Made by a program: the position numbers and the translations under genes | From: Anaerolineae bacterium | GTDB lineage: Bacteria > Chloroflexota > Anaerolineae > 4572-78 > J111 | Length of the DNA stretch: 46,674 nucleotides | Reading direction: 5' to 3' | NCBI GenBank assembly: GCA_016926805.1 | Contig: JAFGNV010000039.1 | Location: 1-46,674, forward strand | Shown here: in pieces, positions 1 through 6,615 of the stretch | Layout of the letters: every line of letters begins with the position of its first letter | How positions within the stretch are numbered: the first letter of the stretch is position 1 | Notes under the pieces: model-generated | The model's database searches: none | The model's input: only the letters and a program-made list of their open reading frames with translations | What the model was told of the DNA's origin: nothing

Positions 1-193
1 AGAGGGACTGCGGGCCGTCCAACAGGCCCAATTCCCCGGGAAGGTGGTCATTTTTCCGCAGATAAAGGGGTTTCCTTTAACCCCCCTGCCGGAATTGCGG
101 CATAAACTCCCAGCCGTCTACGCCAAACTCAAAAATGGCCGGGAGTGGACGGTTGAGGCGGAGCAAGAGTTTTTGGAATTGATGCTGCCCTAA
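1..193 (+). CDS. Zinc-binding dehydrogenase, C-terminal fragment (polyol-type)
   Basis: An open frame running in from the left edge (codons in phase from base 2) ends with TAA at 191-193 and encodes 63 residues. The stretch GKVVIFPQI resembles the end of the Rossmann half of zinc-dependent medium-chain alcohol/polyol dehydrogenases, and the remaining tail (WTVEAEQEFLELMLP) fits a short C-terminal extension. The catalytic and zinc-binding parts lie outside the window, so the substrate cannot be read. The next two genes on the same strand are a GpsA-like and a SrlD-like dehydrogenase, which points to a sugar-alcohol or sugar-alcohol-phosphate oxidation operon. Family assignment from so short a piece is tentative. 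Confidence 0.55.
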   Translation, partial: EGLRAVQQAQFPGKVVIFPQIKGFPLTPLPELRHKLPAVYAKLKNGREWTVEAEQEFLELMLP

Positions 194-222
194 AATAAAA
201 CCAGACAAGGACAAAATATCAG

Positions 223-1302
223 ATGGCAAATATCGCAATTGTTGGCGCCGGGTTTATGGGCACGGCCGTGGCCTATCCCCTGGCGGATAACGGCCACACC
301 GTGCGCTTGGTCGGCACACATCTGGATAACGAGATTATCGAAAGTTGTCAACAGCGGCATTTTCACCCTAAACTCAAACGCGAGCTGCCGCCTGGCGTTA
401 AATCCTATTTTGTGGACGATCTGGCCGAGGCATTGGCGAGTGTGGAGATTATTGTCAGCGGGGTCAATTCGTTGGGGGTGCATTGGTTTGGTCAGACCAT
501 TGGCCCTCATCTAAAACCGGGCCAGTTGATCATTGCCATCACTAAGGGCCTGGAAGCTGCTGCAAATGGCGATCTCCGCATCTTGCCCGACGTGCTGGCC
601 GACGAGTTGCCTGAAAATATTCGGGATCAGGTGAAACTGGCGGCGGTGGGCGGGCCGTGCATCGCCGGTGAACTGGCCGGACGCCGTCAAACGTGCGTGG
701 TCTATGGCTCGCGTGATGCCGAGACGGTGGAGCGGTTGGCAGCTATTTTTCGCACGTCTTACTATCACATTTGGACTACCCTCGATCTGGTTGGATTGGA
801 AGTTTGCGCCGCGCTGAAAAATGCGTATGCCATGGGCGTCGGCATTGCCAATGGTTTGCTGGAGAAATCCGGCGGGCCGGATGCTGCCGGGACGTATATG
901 CACAATCTGGCAGCAGGTATCTTTGGCCAGGCCTGCACCGAGATGAGCCACGCCTTACAGTTAATAGGTGGCACTCCGGCGTTTGCCTACGGCCTACCGG
1001 GGGCGGGTGATTTATACGTGACTTGTATGGGCGGGCGGACCGTACGCCTGGGGCGGCTGCTGGGCATGGGCCATACTCTCACCGAAGCCACTGAAATGAT
1101 GGCCGGTGAGACCCTGGAGTCGGTGGAAATCATCCGCACCATGGGTGCGGCCCTGCCAAACCTGAGTGCGCGTGGCCTGGTTGACCTGAAGAACTTCCCC
1201 TTGATCCAGACGCTGGCCGATATTGTCATCCGGGAACAACGAGTCAACTTGCCGTTGAACATTTTCTTTCACATGGTACAACTTGCCAATAAGGCTGTTT
1301 AA
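223..1302 (+). CDS. GpsA-like NAD(P)-dependent glycerol-3-phosphate dehydrogenase family protein
   Basis: This 359-residue cytoplasmic protein has the N-terminal dinucleotide-binding motif GAGFMG (residues 8-13) and the family landmarks ITKGLE, the catalytic-lysine region ALKNAYAMGVGI, and PGAGDLYVTC. Length matches GpsA. True GpsA reduces dihydroxyacetone phosphate to sn-glycerol 3-phosphate for phospholipid synthesis. Here it sits between a zinc dehydrogenase tail (30 bp upstream) and a sorbitol-6-phosphate-dehydrogenase-like SDR (12 bp downstream), so a catabolic polyol-phosphate role is just as likely. The start ATG follows a weak purine-rich AAGGACA. The family is secure; the exact substrate is inference. 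Confidence 0.85.
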   Translation: MANIAIVGAGFMGTAVAYPLADNGHTVRLVGTHLDNEIIESCQQRHFHPKLKRELPPGVKSYFVDDLAEALASVEIIVSGVNSLGVHWFGQTIGPHLKPGQLIIAITKGLEAAANGDLRILPDVLADELPENIRDQVKLAAVGGPCIAGELAGRRQTCVVYGSRDAETVERLAAIFRTSYYHIWTTLDLVGLEVCAALKNAYAMGVGIANGLLEKSGGPDAAGTYMHNLAAGIFGQACTEMSHALQLIGGTPAFAYGLPGAGDLYVTCMGGRTVRLGRLLGMGHTLTEATEMMAGETLESVEIIRTMGAALPNLSARGLVDLKNFPLIQTLADIVIREQRVNLPLNIFFHMVQLANKAV

Positions 1303-1314
1303 TTTGGAGAAACC

Positions 1315-2106
1315 ATGACCGGAATCTTGCAGGATCGAATCGCTCTGGTGACGGGCGGCGCTCAAGGATTGGGTCAGGCCATTTGCCAGCATCTGGCCAA
1401 CGAAGGCGCGCATGTGGTGGTGGCCGATTTGAACATGGCAGCAGCCACGACCACCGCGGCCGACATTGCCGTGGCCACTAACCGGCAGACCATGGCGATC
1501 AAAGTTGACGTCACCAACGAGGCGCAAGTTGAAGCAACGGTGGCCCAAACCCTGGATAAATTCGGCCGGTTAGACGTGGTTGTATCCAATGCTGGGATTC
1601 TCATTGCCGGAGAAATTACCGAATTTCCGGCTGAAAAATGGCGGGCGGTGATGAACGTTAACCTGTTTGGTTATTTCTTGGTGGCCAAACACGCGGCCCG
1701 GCCAATGGTCGAACAAAAAAGCGGGGTGATTATTCAAATTAACTCCAAATCGGGTAAAAAGGGCAGTTACAAAAACTCGGCTTATGCGGCCAGCAAATTT
1801 GGCGGCATTGGCTTGACTCAAAGTTTGGCCCTGGAACTGGCCGAGCACAACGTGCGAGTCAACGCAATCTGCCCCGGCAATTTGCTCGACTCGCCGCTGT
1901 GGGTGGACTCGCTCTACAAACAATATGCCGAAAAGTGGGGTATCACCGAAGAACAGGTGCGCCAAAAATACATTGACCAGGTGCCCATGAAACGCGGCTG
2001 CACTTACCAGGACGTCACCAACGTGGTCGTTTTCTTGGCTTCCGATCAATCCAGTTATATGACTGGCCAGGCCGTCAATGTGACCGGCGGTCAAGAGATG
2101 AGATAA
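1315..2106 (+). CDS. srlD: Sorbitol-6-phosphate 2-dehydrogenase-like SDR
   Basis: A 263-residue short-chain dehydrogenase. The cofactor loop TGGAQGLG lies near residue 13, the NAG motif follows strand 4, and the catalytic serine region NSKSGKKGS precedes the YAASK active-site Tyr/Lys pair. The signatures NSKSGKKGS, GNLLDSPLW and VPMKRGC are characteristic of SrlD, which oxidises D-sorbitol 6-phosphate to fructose 6-phosphate with NAD+. The start ATG has a good ribosome site (GGAGA, about 6 nt upstream). It is the last gene of its operon and is followed by a strong intrinsic terminator. No PTS or sorbitol kinase gene is visible, so how the substrate becomes phosphorylated is unknown here. Confidence 0.82.
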   Translation: MTGILQDRIALVTGGAQGLGQAICQHLANEGAHVVVADLNMAAATTTAADIAVATNRQTMAIKVDVTNEAQVEATVAQTLDKFGRLDVVVSNAGILIAGEITEFPAEKWRAVMNVNLFGYFLVAKHAARPMVEQKSGVIIQINSKSGKKGSYKNSAYAASKFGGIGLTQSLALELAEHNVRVNAICPGNLLDSPLWVDSLYKQYAEKWGITEEQVRQKYIDQVPMKRGCTYQDVTNVVVFLASDQSSYMTGQAVNVTGGQEMR

Positions 2107-2125
2107 AACAACAACCGTCAGATTT

Positions 2126-2161
2126 AAGCGCATCCCGCAAAAAAGGATGCGCTTATTTTTT
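2126..2161 (+). terminator. Intrinsic terminator of the polyol operon
   Basis: A perfect 10-bp stem (AAGCGCATCC / GGATGCGCTT) with a 9-nt A-rich loop is followed at once by A and a run of six T. It begins 20 nt after the SDR stop codon. Confidence 0.92.
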
Positions 2162-2212
2162 GGCGAGATAAATTCAGCCTTGGTGAAAACTTTTCTCTGA
2201 AAGCAGCATCTG

Positions 2213-2221
2213 TGGTATACT
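2213..2221 (+). promoter_or_regulatory. Extended -10 promoter of the sigma/anti-sigma pair
   Basis: TGGTATACT is an extended -10 element (TGn + TATACT) 33 nt before the chosen ATG of the sigma gene and just after the upstream terminator. No convincing -35 hexamer is present, as is usual for extended -10 promoters. The same TGnTATACT form recurs at 16370. Confidence 0.45.
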
Positions 2222-2253
2222 TGCAGGGAGGACTACTGGAGGAAGATGGACTT

Positions 2254-3060
2254 ATGCCGGAGCGGGCATTAGATCAACTAGATCTCCACGAAGTTATCCA
2301 GGGCTGTCGTCTTGAGGCAGGTCAACCCCGGGCGCAGGAGACAGGCTACTGTTTTGAATTGTTTCGCCGGGCGGTTGACGAGCAAGAACCGGCAGCCTGG
2401 CAGGCCATTGACGAACAATATCGCTGCCTCATCCAGCGCTGGATCCATGATTGCTCGCCGGAACTGCCGCCGCAGGCGGTGGCAGATATTGCCCCAGAAA
2501 CCTGGCCTCGCTTTTGGCAGGCGTTGACCCGCTCCAGTGCGCCGCTCACCGAACGTTTTGCTCATGTTGGAGCCATCCTTAAATATCTTAAACAATGTTC
2601 GCTGAGCGTTTTTTGGGAGTATGAGCGCCGTTTGCGGCGGCGAGAACAGGTTCGGCAGCTTCTCAGCACCGACGAGCAGGTGTTGTCGGCGCAGGTTGTA
2701 TCGGAAGAGGAAGTGTTGGCCCGCATTGACCGGGAAAGTTTGCTGCAAAGGGTTCAGGAATGGATCAAGGCTTATGTCACTGACCCGCAGGAACAGCAAG
2801 TTTTGTCTCTCTCATATCAAGAGGGCCTGTCACCGGCAGAGATTGCCGCACGTTATCCGCAAGAATTTGCTGACGCTCAAACGGTGCGGCGTCTCAAAGA
2901 ACGAGTTTTAAAACGGGCCAGGCGCGCCCTGGGAAATGAACCTCAGCCTTACCTGAGCCGTAACGGTAAAAACGGGGCGCAGCGGAATGGGAAAATTGCC
3001 CTGGCCAGGGCCGGTGGGGTGGCAGTCAGTCAGGGGCAGAAAGAGTCGCACAATGGTTGA
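2254..3060 (+). CDS. Sigma-70/ECF-like RNA polymerase sigma factor
   Basis: The protein has 268 residues. The N-terminal half (FELFRRAVDEQEPAAWQAID onward) resembles sigma region 2. The C-terminal part (about 170-240) has the helix-turn-helix pattern of region 4: LSLSYQEGLSPAEIAARYP, then a basic recognition helix (TVRRLKERVLKRARRAL). A short basic Asn/Gly-rich tail follows. A GTG at 2212 would add 14 residues but coincides with the -10 box, whereas ATG 2254 has GGAGG 11 nt upstream and is preferred. Its stop codon overlaps the start of a zinc-finger anti-sigma gene, giving a typical co-translated regulator pair. Sequence divergence is high, so the exact sigma subgroup is uncertain. Confidence 0.7.
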   Translation: MPERALDQLDLHEVIQGCRLEAGQPRAQETGYCFELFRRAVDEQEPAAWQAIDEQYRCLIQRWIHDCSPELPPQAVADIAPETWPRFWQALTRSSAPLTERFAHVGAILKYLKQCSLSVFWEYERRLRRREQVRQLLSTDEQVLSAQVVSEEEVLARIDRESLLQRVQEWIKAYVTDPQEQQVLSLSYQEGLSPAEIAARYPQEFADAQTVRRLKERVLKRARRALGNEPQPYLSRNGKNGAQRNGKIALARAGGVAVSQGQKESHNG

Positions 3061-4243
3061 AGGATGCATCGCACCTGGTGAAATCAAAGAAGGCGATTTG
3101 GTGGCCTATCTGGAGGGCGCTGCCTCGTCTCAAGTGCGCAGACACATCGCTGGTTGTGCTGTCTGTGCCGCCGAGGTTGAATCCTTGCGCCAGGTTGACT
3201 CAATGTTGACCACCGTCTTTAGGCGGGCCAATGGCCCAGTTTTTACTGAAGTTTTGACCGCCCAGCCGGACCTCCTCGTCTCTTCTCCGCCCTTGCCACA
3301 ACCGACCAAAGTGGACCGCATGTTTAAACTAGCCTGGCCTGAGTTTGGTTTTCAAAAAATAAGCTGGGCCAGGGTGGCGCTGGTGGTGGTGTCGCTTTTG
3401 GTTTTTGGGGGAATCCTGGTTGCGATTTATGATGGGACTGGCCAGATTTGGAACCATGCGGCCCAAACAGCCAGGGTTACGGCTGAAGCAACAGTCGATC
3501 TTATGGTTAGAGTGACGGATGAAGTGGTCGAGGCCGATACGAATTGGGACATGATGAACGACAACCAGACCTCTACTCCTGGCCAGGCGATTGTGGAAAA
3601 CACGGCGGCGATTGCCCCCCCTCGCACCTTGTTATTGATGCTGGAAAATGAGTTACATGGCGTGGTTGAAGAACCAACAGATATTGCCCCACCCCGAGAG
3701 ATCGTGCTGATGCTGGAAAATCAGTTGCAGACCCAGCTTGATGACAAAGCATTGATTTACTCAAAAACTAAAAAAGAGCCGTACTGGGACGAGACTTTGG
3801 TGATGGACCCTGAGGGGGGTTATAGTCATCTGGTTTGGATTGACAATACGGGGGGATATTCGACTATTTACGCAACTCAGGCGCTGGCTGATGGTCAAAC
3901 GTTAAGTGATCCGGTTATCATTAATCAGAGCCTTGATCGCGCCTTTAATCCTATTTTGGCGGTAGATACTGGGGGAACTCTTTATGTAGTCTGGCGGACC
4001 AGGCATCATCTTGATATGGGCATCTATTTTGCTCGTTCCACAGATGTGGGGCAGACCTGGAGCAAAAGTATGCGGATTAATGATGAAATCAGGCAGGTTT
4101 TCAACCCCAGTCTGGCGGTAGATAGCCAGGGGCACCTTTATATCGCCTGGCAAAACCGGCTGGGGGTCAACGCTGGCATTTATCTGGCCCACTCGTCTGA
4201 TGGCGGCCAGACCTGGATTGAAGAGAGGCGGGTGGCAAATTAA
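3053..4243 (+). CDS. Membrane anti-sigma factor with extracellular Asp-box (BNR) repeats
   Basis: The 396-residue protein starts at an ATG inside the end of the sigma gene (8-bp overlap, ATGGTTGA). Residues 12-50 form a zinc-finger anti-sigma domain with His31, Cys35 and Cys38 (HxxxCxxC). One transmembrane helix follows at about 107-126. Beyond it are two copies of an IAPPR-x5-MLEN-x-L repeat (187-202 and 211-226). The C-terminal 150 residues contain repeated beta-strand blocks with two Asp boxes, STDVGQTW (329-336) and SSDGGQTW (381-388), as in sialidase-type propellers. With only about three blades visible the propeller is incomplete. The likely role is to hold the sigma factor at the membrane and release it on an outside signal, perhaps a glycan. 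The ligand is unknown. Confidence 0.75.
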   Translation: MVEGCIAPGEIKEGDLVAYLEGAASSQVRRHIAGCAVCAAEVESLRQVDSMLTTVFRRANGPVFTEVLTAQPDLLVSSPPLPQPTKVDRMFKLAWPEFGFQKISWARVALVVVSLLVFGGILVAIYDGTGQIWNHAAQTARVTAEATVDLMVRVTDEVVEADTNWDMMNDNQTSTPGQAIVENTAAIAPPRTLLLMLENELHGVVEEPTDIAPPREIVLMLENQLQTQLDDKALIYSKTKKEPYWDETLVMDPEGGYSHLVWIDNTGGYSTIYATQALADGQTLSDPVIINQSLDRAFNPILAVDTGGTLYVVWRTRHHLDMGIYFARSTDVGQTWSKSMRINDEIRQVFNPSLAVDSQGHLYIAWQNRLGVNAGIYLAHSSDGGQTWIEERRVAN

Positions 4244-4260
4244 AACGGATAGGGGTTAAC

Positions 4261-4307
4261 CTCGTTCCCAAACTTGTTTGGGCCTATAAACCCAGTTTGG
4301 GAACGAG
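4261..4307. repeat. Palindromic intergenic repeat (GTTCCCAAACTTG type)
   Basis: Perfect 14-bp arms CTCGTTCCCAAACT (4261-4274) and AGTTTGGGAACGAG (4294-4307) enclose a 19-nt loop. A degenerate relative with the same GTTCCCAAACTTG core lies at about 23887-23911. No flanking target duplication was found. Confidence 0.6.
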
Positions 4308-4328
4308 AATAGGTTTAATTCTTGATCA

Positions 4329-4357
4329 GGGCAAGACTTCAGGGTCTTGCCCTTTTT
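4329..4357 (+). terminator. Intrinsic terminator after the anti-sigma gene
   Basis: A 9-bp stem GGGCAAGAC / GTCTTGCCC with a 6-nt loop is followed by TTTTT. It lies 86 nt past the anti-sigma stop codon and would end the sigma/anti-sigma transcript. Confidence 0.85.
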
Positions 4358-4389
4358 GTTTGGGTCACCTTTCTGAGACCGACGATGAA

Positions 4390-4459
4390 CGACCAGCGAC
4401 CAACGACCAATGACCAATGACCAACGACGGACGACTAGTGACCAGCGGCCAATGACCAA
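4390..4459. repeat. Degenerate heptamer tandem array, ten units of YGACCAR
   Basis: Ten consecutive 7-nt units can be laid out without gaps: CGACCAG, CGACCAA, CGACCAA, TGACCAA, TGACCAA, CGACGGA, CGACTAG, TGACCAG, CGGCCAA, TGACCAA. A short stretch with the opposite-strand flavour (CGTCGTTCGTCATTC) follows at about 4475-4490. The array creates an apparent minus-strand peptide rich in RWSLVI repeats that is not thought to be real. Confidence 0.8.
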
Positions 4460-4648
4460 TCTGTTTTTCATCCATCGTCGTTCGTCATTCCTCCAAATTT
4501 GAGACAAATTTTGTGTCGACAGGCTGGTGGAAATGGCGTTGAGTTAATATAGATGTGTTGGCGTGAGCCTGACTCACTCTGATGACGAGAGACGTCAGGC
4601 GGGTGCAGGTAAAAAGTTTAAAATTATTTATTTTCACAAGGAGGTTCT

Positions 4649-6511
4649 ATGTTTTCTAAAAAAATATGGTTCATGTTGGTGATAGTCGCGTTGTTGGCCG
4701 TTATGGCTGCCCAATGCGGCGCTCAACCAGAACCACAGACCATTGTTGAAACGGTGATTGTGGAAAAAGAAGTGCAAGGTGAAACCATCACCGTGGTGGA
4801 AACAGTTGAGGTGGAGAAAGAAGTGGTCAAAGAGGTGGTCAAAGAAGTAGCTGCTGCGGACCCGGATGCGGATCGAGTGCGGGTTGATACCATTGTTGGT
4901 ACCGAACCACCCAGTCTTGATCCTGCCCTGGCCACCGATGCCACGTCCCTCTTCTTTATTCGTCAAATATTCACGGGTCTGGCTGCTTTTGATGAAAAGG
5001 CTAATGTCATTCCGTCTCTGGCCACTGATTGGAGCGTTTCTGAGGATGGTTTGACCTGGACGTACAGCTTGCGGGATGATATTCACTGGGTTCATCGTGA
5101 CCCTAACACTGGCGAGTTTGAAGACCTAGGGCCGGTGACGGCCCAGGATGTAGTTTACGGTGTACTGCGCACCCTGGATCCCAACTCGGCTTCGAACTAT
5201 GCTTATGTGCTGTACATGATTGCGGGTGCGGAAGAACTAAACACTGTCGATCCCAACGCCGAAGACTTTGAAGACATCAAAGCCGCGGTGGGCGTAAGCG
5301 CCCCCGATGACACAACCGTTGTGTTCACCCTCAAAGAGCCGGCCGCTTATTTCCCCGCTATTACGGCCATGTGGATCACCTTCCCGCAGCCGCAAGCGGC
5401 CATTGAAGAGTGGGGTGATAACTGGACCGAGGCCGGTTTAATTGTAACCAGTGGTCCCTATACCCTACGAGATTGGACGCATGGCGCCGAGATTTGGATT
5501 GAAAAGAACCCGCTGTGGGTAAACGCCGATGAGGTACAGATAGAGTTATTTGGTGGCCCGATCATTCAAGAGGCGTCCACCGGCATGGCTATGTACGAAA
5601 ATAATGAAATTGATCTTATGGCCGATCCCGGGTGGGGCCCGCCGCTGCCCGATATGGACCGCATCAAGGCTGATTCACAGTTAAGTCAGGAATTGCTCAT
5701 TGCCCCACGCCTGTGTACCTACTACTATGGCTTTGTCAACACCAAACCACCGTTTGATAACGTGTTAGTGCGCAAAGCCTTTGCTGCCGCCATCGACCGC
5801 CAGAGCCTGATTGACAATGTAACCAAGGGCGATCAGCTTCCGGCCCATTCGTTTGCCCCACCGGGGATTTTTGGTAACGTAGCGGATAACTTTGACATTG
5901 CTGGCTGGCTGGTGCAGGAGAACTATGCCGACCAACTGGCCCAGGCTCAGGCCTGGCTGGCCGAGGCCGGCTATCCCGATGGTGAAGGTCTTGATTTGGT
6001 GTTAATGCACAACACTTCCGAGGCCCACGCCCAGATTGCCCAGGCTATCCAGGCGATGTGGGTGGAAGCTTTCCCCAGGGCCAACATTACCATTGAGAAC
6101 CAGGAATTTGCAGTTTTCCTGAATACGTTACTGCCGGATGCCCCTGATGAGGAAAAACCCCATATTTATCGTTTGGGCTGGTGCGCCGACTATCCGGATA
6201 GTAACAATTGGCTGAATGATGTGTATCACTCCAAGAGCGGTCAGAACTATGCCAAATTCTTCAATGAAGAGTTTGATGCACTGGTAGAGGAAGCCGCCTT
6301 TGAGCCAGATCCCGCTAAACGTCAGGAATTGTATGCGCAGGCCGAAAAAATCTTTATTGATGAAGAAACAGCCATTGCCCCCATTTACTACTACACCTAC
6401 GTCAGGCTGTACAAACCCTGGCTCACCCCGGTCATTAGCCCGGTTACCGGCGACCCGGTGGCCGAGTGGAGGGTCGATTGGGAGGCCAAAAAAGCAGCAA
6501 CCGGGGAGTAA
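4649..6511 (+). CDS. Family 5 (oligopeptide/nickel-type) ABC substrate-binding lipoprotein
   Basis: The 620-residue protein has a signal peptide with a lipobox-like VMAAQC, which would make Cys23 the lipid-anchored residue (Gln at -1 is unusual). A charged low-complexity linker of VEKEV/VVKEV repeats (about 31-70) holds the receptor away from the membrane. The mature domain starts with VDTIVGTEPPSLDPALATD, a hallmark of the peptide/opine/nickel family, and continues with GPYTLRDWTHG and FNTKPP-like family blocks to the end. It binds peptides or similar ligands outside the cell for import. No permease or ATPase genes are adjacent, so it must share a transporter encoded elsewhere. The ribosome site AAGGAGG is strong. 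The specific ligand cannot be told. Confidence 0.9.
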   Translation: MFSKKIWFMLVIVALLAVMAAQCGAQPEPQTIVETVIVEKEVQGETITVVETVEVEKEVVKEVVKEVAAADPDADRVRVDTIVGTEPPSLDPALATDATSLFFIRQIFTGLAAFDEKANVIPSLATDWSVSEDGLTWTYSLRDDIHWVHRDPNTGEFEDLGPVTAQDVVYGVLRTLDPNSASNYAYVLYMIAGAEELNTVDPNAEDFEDIKAAVGVSAPDDTTVVFTLKEPAAYFPAITAMWITFPQPQAAIEEWGDNWTEAGLIVTSGPYTLRDWTHGAEIWIEKNPLWVNADEVQIELFGGPIIQEASTGMAMYENNEIDLMADPGWGPPLPDMDRIKADSQLSQELLIAPRLCTYYYGFVNTKPPFDNVLVRKAFAAAIDRQSLIDNVTKGDQLPAHSFAPPGIFGNVADNFDIAGWLVQENYADQLAQAQAWLAEAGYPDGEGLDLVLMHNTSEAHAQIAQAIQAMWVEAFPRANITIENQEFAVFLNTLLPDAPDEEKPHIYRLGWCADYPDSNNWLNDVYHSKSGQNYAKFFNEEFDALVEEAAFEPDPAKRQELYAQAEKIFIDEETAIAPIYYYTYVRLYKPWLTPVISPVTGDPVAEWRVDWEAKKAATGE

Positions 6512-6557
6512 AACCTTGTTGAGATAATTCACCACCAAAAATATAATGGCGGAAGGG

Positions 6558-6590
6558 GCAGAGCTTTTTTAGCTCTGCTCTTTCTTTTGG
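6558..6590 (+). terminator. Intrinsic terminator after the substrate-binding gene
   Basis: An 8-bp stem GCAGAGCT / AGCTCTGC with a T5 loop is followed by TCTTTCTTTT. It separates the plus-strand gene from the convergent kinase gene. Confidence 0.85.
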
Positions 6591-6615
6591 CGGGTTGGTT
6601 GAACAGTACGCGGGG

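Larger units (their letters stand above)
4244..4648. other. Intergenic region with palindrome, terminator and heptamer repeats
   Basis: This 405-bp gap holds, in order, a long inverted repeat, an intrinsic terminator, a 70-bp heptamer array, and about 190 bp in which only the ribosome site AAGGAGG before 4649 was recognised. A TAATAT near 4545 is a possible -10 but has no matching -35. Confidence 0.6.

Noticed and set aside
4390..4459. CRISPR-like array
   Set aside because: Units are 7 bp, contiguous and without spacers.
4256..4507. Minus-strand 83-residue frame with RWSLVI repeats
   Set aside because: It is the translation of the heptamer array and the palindrome, not a gene.
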